Shown here piece after piece: positions 16,695 through 24,194 of a stretch of DNA of 64,000 nt. This stretch comes from Leptotrichia wadei. GTDB taxonomy: Bacteria > Fusobacteriota > Fusobacteriia > Fusobacteriales > Leptotrichiaceae. Location of the stretch: the NCBI RefSeq assembly GCF_007990445.1, contig NZ_AP019841.1, positions 62,001-126,000 of the forward strand. The letters are read 5' to 3'. Under the pieces are notes generated by a model. It saw nothing but the letters and a program-made list of their open reading frames with translations. It did not search any database and was not told where the DNA came from. Positions within the stretch are counted from its first letter, which is position 1. Each line of letters begins with the position of its first letter. A program made the position numbers and the translations under genes.

Positions 16695-17273
16695 TTAACC
16701 AGCATTATAAATTAGCCAAGTTGCCCATGCTTTCAAGTACTTTTCTGTAGTTGAATCAAGTCTTTTAGCATTTCTAGATTTTAATAAGATATTTAATTCG
16801 TTTTCTGAAAGTACTTGATAACTTTTTCTTTCATATCTTTTTCCTTTTTTTATTTCTATACCTGGATGTGCTCCAAAAAATGTATTATCGAAACTGTATG
16901 AAACAGCTACAGGTATATTTTCTTCTTTTCTAGTTTTTTGCGTATATTTTCTTGTTATTCTATGAGTTAGGATAGGATAACCTTCCTTATCGTAAGATTT
17001 CGTTTCATCAAAAGGTATATAGGCTATTTTATAATTTTTTCCAACTGGAAGAATACTGATAAAATAATACTTCTTCTCCCATTCAATAGATGAATCATCT
17101 GGAGTTATTCCAAGGAACCATTCTTTTTGATTTGAAATGTAAAATTGAGCATTTGGTGATAAAAAAATTTTAGTTTCATTTGGCGATAAAAAAAGTTCAG
17201 TTTCATTTCCAGCTGTTTCTGCAAAAACAAAACTTCCTAAGATAAATATTAGCATTAAAATAATTTTTTTCAT
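16695..17273 (-). CDS. Hypothetical secreted protein
   Basis: The signal peptide 'MKKIILMLIFILGSFVFA' precedes a tandem duplication: 'ETELFLSPN' and 'ETKIFLSPN' at residues about 23-42. The rest (192 aa in total) is not recognised. It has no further membrane segment. The ribosome site AAGGAG is well placed before the ATG. It is composite-insertion cargo, and its role is unknown. Confidence 0.72.
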   Translation of the reverse strand: MKKIILMLIFILGSFVFAETAGNETELFLSPNETKIFLSPNAQFYISNQKEWFLGITPDDSSIEWEKKYYFISILPVGKNYKIAYIPFDETKSYDKEGYPILTHRITRKYTQKTRKEENIPVAVSYSFDNTFFGAHPGIEIKKGKRYERKSYQVLSENELNILLKSRNAKRLDSTTEKYLKAWATWLIYNAG

Positions 17274-17536
17274 AATTAATCTCCTTTTATTTGAATTTGA
17301 TTACTAGTATTATACTTTAAAAAACTTTGTATTCACTTATAATATTGTTTGAATGGTTGATAGTTTGATAATTGCAAAATGGTATTATTAATATTATTGA
17401 GATTATTGATTACAATAAAACTATAAATCACATTTTAAAACTTAAAATAAAAATGTATTAGAACAAACAGGTGTAAATTAATTAAAAAGATACATCTGTG
17501 CAGATTATAATATCTAATTCTAAAGTTTTGAAAGTA

Positions 17537-17665
17537 TTAAAAACCAGAAGAGTTTAAACAAAAGAAAACATTTGCTAAATCAAGAATAATAAGTATAATA
17601 AAGAAAATCCAGTTAATCGTGTTTAAAAGGGAAATCATCTTTTTTCCGCTAAATAAACCAAACAT
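17537..17665 (-). CDS. 42-residue membrane peptide
   Basis: A short frame not usually called automatically: it starts MFGLFSGKKMISLLNTINW and has one hydrophobic segment (about residues 16-36). A strong ribosome site AAGGAG lies 6-7 nt before the ATG, which supports translation. It ends just left of the IS5-type fragment. It could be a small membrane regulator or toxin-like peptide. No partner is visible. Confidence 0.5.
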   Translation of the reverse strand: MFGLFSGKKMISLLNTINWIFFIILIILDLANVFFCLNSSGF

Positions 17666-17684
17666 TTTTTTCTCCTTCTTACTA

Positions 17685-18239
17685 GGGCGTGTCTTAAAAC
17701 TTGAAATAGGCAATATTTTTAATAATTATGAAAGTATATACTAAGAGATTGAAAGATTGAAAGATAGTCATCATTTTGTTACAATAGAAGAAAAACACAG
17801 GAGGTTTTCATTATGCAGAGAAGATATGAAATATCAGATGAACAGTGGGAAAGAATAAAAGAAATGTTTCCCAGAGCTAAGACAGGACGTCCAGGTAAGG
17901 ATTCACGCCTGATATTTAATGCTATTCTCTGGATTGTATGCAGTGGAGCACCCTGGAGGGATCTTCCGGAGCGTTTTGGTTCATGGAAGACAGTCTATTC
18001 CCGTTTCTGCAAATGGCGTGATGAGGGAACACTTTTTAGGGTATTTGAAGATTTAAAGAAGGATTCTGATTATGAAAATCTCAGCATTGATTCTACGACA
18101 GTAAAGGCTCATCAGAGCAGTGCGGGAGCAAAAAGGGGGCAAAAGGTTCTGAAGTAGGACAGCATATAGGGAAAAGTTCAGGTGGAAGGACAACCAAGAT
18201 ACATGCGGTTGTAGATGGACTTGGTAATCCTCTGTATAT
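17685..18239 (+). mobile_element. IS5 family (IS427-type) element, right part missing
   Basis: The left end GGGCGTGTCTTAAAAC is typical of this group. The element reads into its transposase and is cut at 18239, where IS481 copy B begins. The right part is not found elsewhere in the window. Confidence 0.75.
17813..18239 (+). pseudogene. IS5-type transposase, truncated, with -1 frameshift site
   Basis: ORF A (17813-18157) carries 'ISDEQWERIKEMFP', 'RLIFNAILWIVCSGAPWRDLP' and the first catalytic Asp in 'LSIDSTTVKAHQ'. At the slippery run AAAAAGGGGG the -1 frame continues as '...GRTTKIHAVVDGLGNPLYI', the usual start of ORF B in this group. The frame then ends at the IS481 junction. The second Asp and the Glu are lost, so the transposase is dead. 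Confidence 0.82.
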
Positions 18240-19329
18240 TGTCGTGGTACAATACATATGTGACAAAAAAGAAGAAAAAAAGAAAGGTTTCTGATATAAT
18301 GTAAGCCGACCAAAACTACATAAGGAGAAACCTTTCTATGAATAGTATATCAGAAGAGTACTGTGTTCGTCAACGGGCAGTTGAGTATGCAATAAAACAT
18401 AACAATAATTCAAAGGCGGCATTAAAATATAAAACGTCAAGACAGCAGATTAAGCGATGGCGTGACAGATATGACGGGACAGTGCAGTCACTGATGCCAA
18501 AAAGCAGAAGACCTAAAAGTCATCCAAATCAACATACTCAGGAAGAAATAGATTTAATTATGAAAAATACAGGAGATTTTCATATGAAGGACTGGCACAG
18601 GTATATACCGAAGCTAGAAAACTGGGATACAGCCGTTCTTATGGAACTATGTGCAAAATAATAAGAAAAATTAGGGATAATAAGCCCAAAAAGCTTAAAA
18701 GGCTTTACAAAAGCACAAAAAAAGTGAAGCAGGCTACATATCCTGGCGAAAAGGTTCAGATAGACATAAAATATGTTCCAAGAGAATGCATATGTTTTGG
18801 AATGAATGACCAGAATTACTATCAGATAACGGCAATAGATGAGTATACAAGAAAGAGGATATTAAGAATAGTGGATGAAAAAAGTACATACCAGACTACA
18901 AAATTTCTAGAAACGCTTGAAGCGGAGCTGGGCTTTAAAATAGAAAAAATACAAAGTGATAACGGCAGGGAGTTTACGAATGCGGAAAATGGCAAAAAGA
19001 CACTATTTGAGCTAAAGCTGGAAGAACTAGGGATAGAATACATGACAACAAGACCGTATTCGCCATGGCAGAACGGAAAAGTGGAAAGGAGCCACAGGCT
19101 AGACAGCAATTATTATTTAGGAAAAAGATTTAGAAGTCTGGAAGAATTAAGAAGGTCAGTAAAAAGATATTGCAGCAGATACAATAATATATCAAGAAAA
19201 GTATTAAATTTTAAAAGTCCAAATGAAATGCTGAAAGAATATAGGACAAACAATTAGGCTAAGACATTAGTAAGATAACTTTTCTATTTATTTTTAAAGT
19301 TTTTGTAACAAATGTTTGACAACTATACA
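18240..19329 (+). mobile_element. IS481-type insertion sequence, copy B
   Basis: Same ends and length as copy A (TGT...ACA, 1090 bp). It is inserted in the IS5-type transposase on its left. On its right it abuts the displaced end of cbiK. Confidence 0.8.
18338..19257 (+). pseudogene. IS481-type transposase, frameshifted (copy B)
   Basis: Nearly identical to copy A, but one A is missing from the A-run after 'ATTATG' at about 18562 (five instead of six), so the N-terminal part stops at 18661. The C-terminal part (from about 18649) with 'VQIDIKY', 'IQSDNGREF' and 'NGKVERSH' is intact. The lesion differs from that of copy A, so the two copies are broken at different places. Confidence 0.85.
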
Positions 19330-19355
19330 TGGATAAGCTGAAAGATGTCTATATT
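19330..19355 (+). repeat. Right 26-bp direct repeat (displaced end of cbiK)
   Basis: Identical to 12430-12455. Reading on, the sequence gives the original cbiK ending '...KDVYI' and TAG (19355-19357). Confidence 0.85.
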
Positions 19356-19359
19356 TAGC

Positions 19360-19387
19360 TTGACAAATGTAGAAAAAGTTATATAAT
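19360..19387 (+). promoter_or_regulatory. Promoter of the cbiM riboswitch transcript
   Basis: TTGACA (19360-19365), a 16-nt spacer and TATAAT (19382-19387). It lies only five bases right of the insertion repeat, so the insertion left it intact. Confidence 0.8.
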
Positions 19388-19400
19388 ATTTATAGAGAAT

Positions 19401-19556
19401 AATAGGTGTTTTGCAAACTTAATAAGGAAATCGGTTGAAATCCGATACAGCCCCCACTACTGTGAAACTGACGAAAGCGTGATAACCACTGAGATTGAAG
19501 GGATCTTGGGAAGGAAGTGAGTAGGTTGAAGTTAGTCAGGAGACTTGCCTAATATT
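19401..19556 (+). promoter_or_regulatory. Adenosylcobalamin riboswitch
   Basis: The B12 box AGTCAGGAGACTTGCC is at 19534-19549. Upstream are 'GGTTGAAATCCGATACAGCCCCC', 'ACTGTGAAACTGACGAAAG' and 'CCACTG', the conserved helices of the cobalamin aptamer. It precedes cbiM, a cobalt-transport gene normally repressed by adenosylcobalamin. Confidence 0.95.
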
Positions 19557-19692
19557 GATATATTATAGATTTTCTGGGAAGGGGAAATTTGATATACATC
19601 AGTAAATGAATCAATGGTGATTTGTTCCATTAGCACATAGTGAATGTACGACGTTAGTACAAATATTGTTTTGATGGGATTTGACGTGTATT

Positions 19693-19721
19693 AAATTCGG
19701 CTTTTAGCTGATTTTTTTTTG
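19693..19721 (+). terminator. Riboswitch expression-platform terminator
   Basis: TCGGC and GCTGA pair around TTTTA, followed by about nine T residues, 40 nt before cbiM. It probably forms when adenosylcobalamin is bound. Confidence 0.65.
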
Positions 19722-19762
19722 GATTGCTTAAAACTAAATAAAAGTTTTGGAAGGAGAAAAAA

Positions 19763-20470
19763 ATGAAAAAGAGAACATTATTATTTTTAGTTTTAACCAG
19801 TATGCTTTTAATAGGTGTAAACGGGTTTTCAATGCATATTATGGAAGGATTTCTACCGTTAAATTGGGTTATTGTATGGTTTGTTGTGTGTATTCCGTTT
19901 TGGATTTTGGGGATAAAAAAACTTCAAACTGTTTCTAAAGGAAGTGTTAAGGATAAAATGACGCTTGCATTGGCGGGAGCATTTATTTTTGTGTTATCGG
20001 CGTTGAAGATTCCGTCAGTTACAGGGAGTTCGTCACATCCGACAGGAGTAGGACTTTCAGCTATTTTGTATGGACCATTTGTAACTTCAATTTTAGGGAC
20101 AATTGTATTGATATTTCAAGCTGGATTACTTGCACATGGAGGATTTACGACTCTTGGAGCGAATACGGCTTCAATGGCAATTGTTGGACCAATTGTTTCG
20201 TACTTGATTTATAAAGGACTTGCTAAGAAGAATAGAGCGGTTGCAATATTTTTGGCAGCAGCAATAGGGGATCTTGCAACTTATGTTGTTACATCTTTTC
20301 AGTTGGCACTTGCGTATCCATCGCCTGAAGGTGGAGTACTTGCTTCATTTATTAAATTTGGAATGGTATTTGCAGTAACTCAAATTCCACTTGCTATAAT
20401 TGAAGGATTGCTTACAAATGTTGTAATGAATATACTTGACAAATATGAAGTAAAAGGGGTGGAAGAATAA
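19763..20470 (+). CDS. cbiM: Energy-coupling-factor cobalt transporter, S component CbiM
   Basis: CbiM is the substrate-specific membrane subunit that captures Co2+. After a signal-like first segment comes the hallmark '[10 protein letters not shown]', whose N-terminal His region binds cobalt in the family. Six to seven membrane segments follow, with '[21 protein letters not shown]' typical of CbiM. The ribosome site AAGGAG is well placed. The stop overlaps the cbiN start (TAATG). The gene is controlled by the upstream riboswitch. Confidence 0.96.
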   Translation: MKKRTLLFLVLTSMLLIGVNGFSMHIMEGFLPLNWVIVWFVVCIPFWILGIKKLQTVSKGSVKDKMTLALAGAFIFVLSALKIPSVTGSSSHPTGVGLSAILYGPFVTSILGTIVLIFQAGLLAHGGFTTLGANTASMAIVGPIVSYLIYKGLAKKNRAVAIFLAAAIGDLATYVVTSFQLALAYPSPEGGVLASFIKFGMVFAVTQIPLAIIEGLLTNVVMNILDKYEVKGVEE

Positions 20471-22716
20471 TGGATAAGAATAAAAATAAAAGTGTTTTTA
20501 AAAAGAATATTATTTTATTAAATAAAGCAAGAACACTTGCGACTTTAGTCGTAAGATGAATTGCACAAAAATTTTAGTAAGCATATAGGGAAACTTGTAT
20601 GTAGACACGGAGCAAAACCGTGCAACAAAGAAACTGAATTGCTGGGAACTCTTAAAGCTGGTATAACCACAACATAATACCTAAATTAGAAAATGGTATA
20701 AGTGTGATGGTGGCGAAAGCAGAAAAAATATACTAGATGGTGCAAGGTTAAATCCTAAACATTGAGCCGTACATATAGAAAGGAATATAATAGACAATCA
20801 GCAGCTAAGCCTGAAAAGGAAAGTTCAACGACTATCCCTCGTGAGGGGAGTACAATACAAGCAATTGGTATTGGAAGTAGTTTCGCCTAAGGTGCCAAAA
20901 TACACTATGGATAAGATATAGTCTGTGCTTGTTAGAGATAACAAGAAGTTCATAAGATATAAAATCTTTGGGAACTGCATAAGTAGTAGCGAACTTATGT
21001 GAACGACACTTCCCACTGTTGTGGGGTTTTAAAAACTTTAAAAATATTTAAAAATAAATAAAAAATATTACTTTTTGATAGTTAAAATGTAGAATATATA
21101 GTATAATATCTCTGATGAAAAGGAGGTGATTATATATGTATTTAACATTAAAACAACAGGTAAAACATCTTAGTAAAAAAGAGTTTAGGAATTTAAAATA
21201 TTTATCTCATATAGCCAAGAACTTAACTAATGAAGCTATATATAATGTTAGACAACACTATTTTCAAAATAAAAAATATTTAAGTTATAATGAAAACTAT
21301 AAAATGCTTAAAAACAGTGAGAATTACAAGAAATTAAATTCTAATATGGCTCAGCAAATTCTAAAAGAAGTAGATGGAAGTTTCAAATCGTTTTTTGGAC
21401 TTTTAAAACTTGCTAAAAACGGTCAATACGATAATAAAAAAATAAAATTACCTAAATATCTTGATAAAGATGGTTTTACAACTCTTGTTATAGGTTTTGT
21501 AAGATTAAAAGATGATATTCTGATAGTTCCTTATTCAAATTCATTTAGAAAGACACATAAGGAAATCGCAATAAAGCTACCACCAGTATTAAAAGGCAAG
21601 AAGATAAAAGAGATTAGAATAATACCCAAACAACATTCTAGGTACTTTGAAATTCAATATATTTATGAGGTAGAAGAAGTTCAAAGGGAATTAAATGAAA
21701 ACAATGTACTAGGAATTGATTTAGGTATAGATAATCTTTGTACTTGTGTTACAAATTCTGGATCTTCATTCATAATAGATGGTAGAAAATTAAAATCAAT
21801 AAATCAATACTATAATAAGACAAATGCAAAATTACAAAGTATAAAAGATAAGCAAAAGATTGAGCGAACGACATTAAGGCAAAAGAGAATAGCTAGAAAG
21901 AGAAATAATCGTATAAATGATTATCTTTCAAAAGCGGCAAGAATAATTGTAAATTATTGTCTTAATAATGATATAGGACAAATAGTTCTAGGATATAACG
22001 AGGATTTTCAAAGAAAATCAAATATAGGAAGTGTAAATAATCAAAATTTTGTAAATATACCATATGGAAAATTAAGAGATAAATTAATATACCTATGTAA
22101 ACTATATGGAATAGAATTTAAACTGCAAGAAGAGAGTTATACATCAAAAGCAAGTTTCTTTGATGGAGATGAAATCCCGATATATGATAAAGAAAATCAA
22201 AAAGAATATATATTCAGTGGAAAAAGGATAAAAAGAGGACTGTATCAAACAAGAGCAGGTAAACTCATAAATGCAGATTGTAATGGAGCATTAAATATTT
22301 TAAGAAAAAGTAAAGTTGTGGATTTAAGTATCCTATACAATAGAGGTGAACTGGACACGCCTAAAAGAATAAGGATAGCATAGGACTATCAAACTTCTTA
22401 GAAAATTTTTGAATATTTTTAAAGATTTTAGAACCCTGTGACTTTAGTCGTGGGAGGTTCAGTGGTTTTAATACTTTTGATAGGTGTCGTACCATTACTT
22501 CTTGTAAAATCTGAATTTGGTGGTTCAGATGACAAGGGAGAAGAAATGATTAAAACGATAAAACCTGATTATAAGCCTTGGGCTAAAAATTTAATAGAAT
22601 TGCCTGGAGAGGAAACTGAAAGTTTACTTTTTGCGTTACAAGCAGCACTAGGTGCAGGAATTGTAGGATATGTTTTAGGATATTTCAAAGGTGAAAGAAA
22701 AAATGCTAATAGATAA
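20470..22716 (+). CDS. cbiN: Cobalt transport protein CbiN, split by an IStron-like element
   Basis: Exon 1 (20470-20518) encodes [16 protein letters not shown] plus the first base of a Leu codon. Exon 2 (22463-22716) continues 'VLILLIGVVPLLLVKSEFGG...YKPW...EETESLLFALQAALGAGIVGYVLGYF', the classic CbiN core. Joining T20518 to T22463 gives an uninterrupted 100-codon frame of normal family length, with both membrane segments intact. CbiN is the small auxiliary subunit that helps CbiM load cobalt. Unspliced mRNA would give only a peptide that ends inside the element. A GTG in the element end (22438) could allow some translation of exon 2 alone. Confidence 0.85.
20540..21030 (+). ncRNA. Group I intron ribozyme core
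   Basis: Conserved core segments are readable. P4 strands TGCTG (20640-20644) and CAGCA (20799-20803) pair. P7 strands GACTAT (20830-20835) and ATAGTC (20918-20923) pair perfectly inside the typical 'GTTCAACGACTA' and 'AAGATATAGTC' blocks. A GTAAG sequence at 20577-20581 could pair with the exon end TTTAT as P1, with a terminal U-G pair. The 3' splice site would be at the far right end of the element, after G22462. Confidence 0.85.
21136..22383 (+). CDS. tnpB: TnpB RNA-guided nuclease, IStron type
   Basis: A 415-aa protein with a RuvC-like core. The first Asp is in 'VLGIDLGIDNLCT' and the last in 'INADCNGALNIL'. The usual Glu in the 'VxExL' position is replaced ('IVLGYNEDF'). A conserved Glu occurs later in 'LQEESYTSKASFFDGDEIP', as in the TnpB branch with a rearranged active site. 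No CxxC zinc finger is present. The ribosome site AGGAGGTG is good. TnpB proteins use the element's 3' RNA as guide to cut the empty target and favour element retention. No tnpA is present in the element. Confidence 0.9.
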   Translation: MYLTLKQQVKHLSKKEFRNLKYLSHIAKNLTNEAIYNVRQHYFQNKKYLSYNENYKMLKNSENYKKLNSNMAQQILKEVDGSFKSFFGLLKLAKNGQYDNKKIKLPKYLDKDGFTTLVIGFVRLKDDILIVPYSNSFRKTHKEIAIKLPPVLKGKKIKEIRIIPKQHSRYFEIQYIYEVEEVQRELNENNVLGIDLGIDNLCTCVTNSGSSFIIDGRKLKSINQYYNKTNAKLQSIKDKQKIERTTLRQKRIARKRNNRINDYLSKAARIIVNYCLNNDIGQIVLGYNEDFQRKSNIGSVNNQNFVNIPYGKLRDKLIYLCKLYGIEFKLQEESYTSKASFFDGDEIPIYDKENQKEYIFSGKRIKRGLYQTRAGKLINADCNGALNILRKSKVVDLSILYNRGELDTPKRIRIA

Positions 22717-23386
22717 AATATCATATACGAATCCCATAAAAAATATTAATCCTGGAATAAAATTTACGTTGTCAATGATGACATTAGTATTTTTGCTTTA
22801 CACGGGAAGTAAAGTAGTATTTATTTTTAATCTTACACTATTTAATTTACTTCTTTTATTTGTAGTAAAAGTGAAAGTGAAAGATTTACTAAAGCTGAAT
22901 TTTGTTCCAGCTTTATTTATTTTAACAACTGTAATTTCATTATGGCTAATAAAGGCGGATATTTGGACATTTTTGTTACGTTCATTTTCGTCAATATCAG
23001 TAATTTATTTTCTTATTTGCTCAACACCAGTTGTAGATTTAGACTATATATTTGAAAAAATGAGATTTCCAAAAATTTTTAGAGAAATGTTTTTGTTGAT
23101 TTATAGATATATTTTTTTGTTGTTTGAGAATAAGGAAAGACTCAAAAATGCACAGGAAGTAAGACTTGGATACAGTAGTTTTAAGAATGGGATGAAATCA
23201 TTTCCAATGTTAGTGGTAGCTATATTAAAAAAAACATATTACTATAATCTTAATTCTATAAAGGCTGTAGAATCAAGACTGGGAAAGGAATTTATCTTTT
23301 CTCATAGAAAATACAAAAAAATTGGATTTGAAACTATTTTTGTAATAATAATAGTTGCAATAAATTTATATTTGGTGGTAAAATAA
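22703..23386 (+). CDS. cbiQ: ECF transporter transmembrane (T) component CbiQ
   Basis: CbiQ couples the ATPase CbiO to CbiM. The protein has about five membrane segments and the T-component signature helices near 'AQEVRLGYSSFKN' and 'AVESRLGKEF'. ATG 22703 is chosen, with AAAGGTG upstream. It overlaps the end of cbiN by 14 bp, so it depends on translation through exon 2 of cbiN. Length 227 aa. Confidence 0.92.
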   Translation: MLIDKISYTNPIKNINPGIKFTLSMMTLVFLLYTGSKVVFIFNLTLFNLLLLFVVKVKVKDLLKLNFVPALFILTTVISLWLIKADIWTFLLRSFSSISVIYFLICSTPVVDLDYIFEKMRFPKIFREMFLLIYRYIFLLFENKERLKNAQEVRLGYSSFKNGMKSFPMLVVAILKKTYYYNLNSIKAVESRLGKEFIFSHRKYKKIGFETIFVIIIVAINLYLVVK

Positions 23387-23387
23387 A

Positions 23388-24194
23388 ATGCTTAAACTTG
23401 AAAATATAACTTTTTCGTATGATAATGAAACAGAAGCGTTAAAAAATGTGACTTTGAATATTGAAAAAGGAAAGAAAACATTATTTCTTGGGGAAAATGG
23501 CTCAGGAAAATCAACTTTATTTTTAATAATGAATGGACTCTTGAAGGCACAAAAAGGAGACATTTATTTTGAGGGGAAGAAGGTTAAACATAAAAAAAAG
23601 GATTTGGAGGAATTGAGAAGAAAAGTTGGAATAATTTTTCAAGATCCTGAAATACAAATTTTTGCTCCGTTAGTTTTTCAAGAAGTGGCTTATGGACCTG
23701 AAAATCTTGGATATTCTGAGGAAAAAGTAGAAGAAAATGTTAATAGAGCAATGAAGGAAATCAATATTGAGGAGTTGAGGGACAGACCTTGTCATCATTT
23801 GAGTTATGGTCAGAAAAAACGGGTTTCAATAGCGGCAATTACAGCAATGGAGCCAGAATTGTTGATTCTAGATGAACCTACAGCTTGGTTGGATTCGAAA
23901 AATACAAAAAGAGTTTCTGAAATTTTAGATAATTTTTCTAAAGCTGGGAAAACACTTGTAGTTTCGACACACGATACAGATTTTGCATATGAATTCGCTG
24001 ACTATATTTATGTTCTTGATAAAGGGAAAATTGTAAGACAAGGTAGTAGAGACGAAGTTTTTGAGGATTTTGAATTTTTGAAAAAATTAAATTTGAATGT
24101 TCCAAATATTTTGAAAATTAAAAGTTATCTTAAGTATAGAAATCTTGATGAAAATGATTATTGTAAATTTTTGGAGGAAAAAAATTTGTTATGA
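23388..24194 (+). CDS. cbiO: ECF cobalt transporter ATPase CbiO
   Basis: An ABC ATPase with Walker A 'GENGSGKST', Q-loop 'IIFQDPEIQIF', signature 'LSYGQKKRVSIA', Walker B 'LLILDEPTAWLD' and switch His 'STHD'. It powers cobalt uptake through CbiQ and CbiM. Only one base separates it from cbiQ, and its last bases overlap the cbiA start (ATGA). Length 268 aa, typical. Confidence 0.95.
   Translation: MLKLENITFSYDNETEALKNVTLNIEKGKKTLFLGENGSGKSTLFLIMNGLLKAQKGDIYFEGKKVKHKKKDLEELRRKVGIIFQDPEIQIFAPLVFQEVAYGPENLGYSEEKVEENVNRAMKEINIEELRDRPCHHLSYGQKKRVSIAAITAMEPELLILDEPTAWLDSKNTKRVSEILDNFSKAGKTLVVSTHDTDFAYEFADYIYVLDKGKIVRQGSRDEVFEDFEFLKKLNLNVPNILKIKSYLKYRNLDENDYCKFLEEKNLL

Larger units (their letters stand above)
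12456..19329 (+). mobile_element. 6.9-kb composite-transposon-like insertion at the cbiK stop codon
   Basis: Two IS481-type copies of 1090 bp in the same orientation (12456-13545 and 18240-19329) bound about 4.7 kb of cargo: a DUF4431-like lipoprotein, a DUF2752-like membrane protein, a CAP-domain protein, a secreted protein, a 42-residue membrane peptide and an IS5-type fragment. The whole unit is flanked by a 26-bp direct repeat of cbiK, while the inner flanks of each IS do not match. It separates cbiK from the cobalamin riboswitch. Transposition as one unit is inferred. Recombination between separate insertions is an alternative. Confidence 0.75.
20519..22462 (+). mobile_element. IStron-like element: group I intron with tnpB
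   Basis: The element begins TAAATAAAGCAAGAAC after target TTTAT and ends GGAGGTTCAG. Both ends carry a GACTTTAGTC hairpin. The first ~500 nt are a group I intron core. A tnpB gene follows at 21136-22383. The last base is G, as needed for a group I 3' splice site, and the base before the element is U. The known precedents are the IStrons of clostridia (for example CdISt1). Assignment here rests on the core helices and boundaries. Confidence 0.85.

Noticed and set aside
20825-21016. Minus-strand frame inside the element in cbiN
   Set aside because: It overlaps the group I intron core, which explains the sequence better.
22438-22716. GTG-initiated short gene as a separate CbiN
   Set aside because: Its first eight codons are the element's right end. 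It is exon 2 of cbiN.
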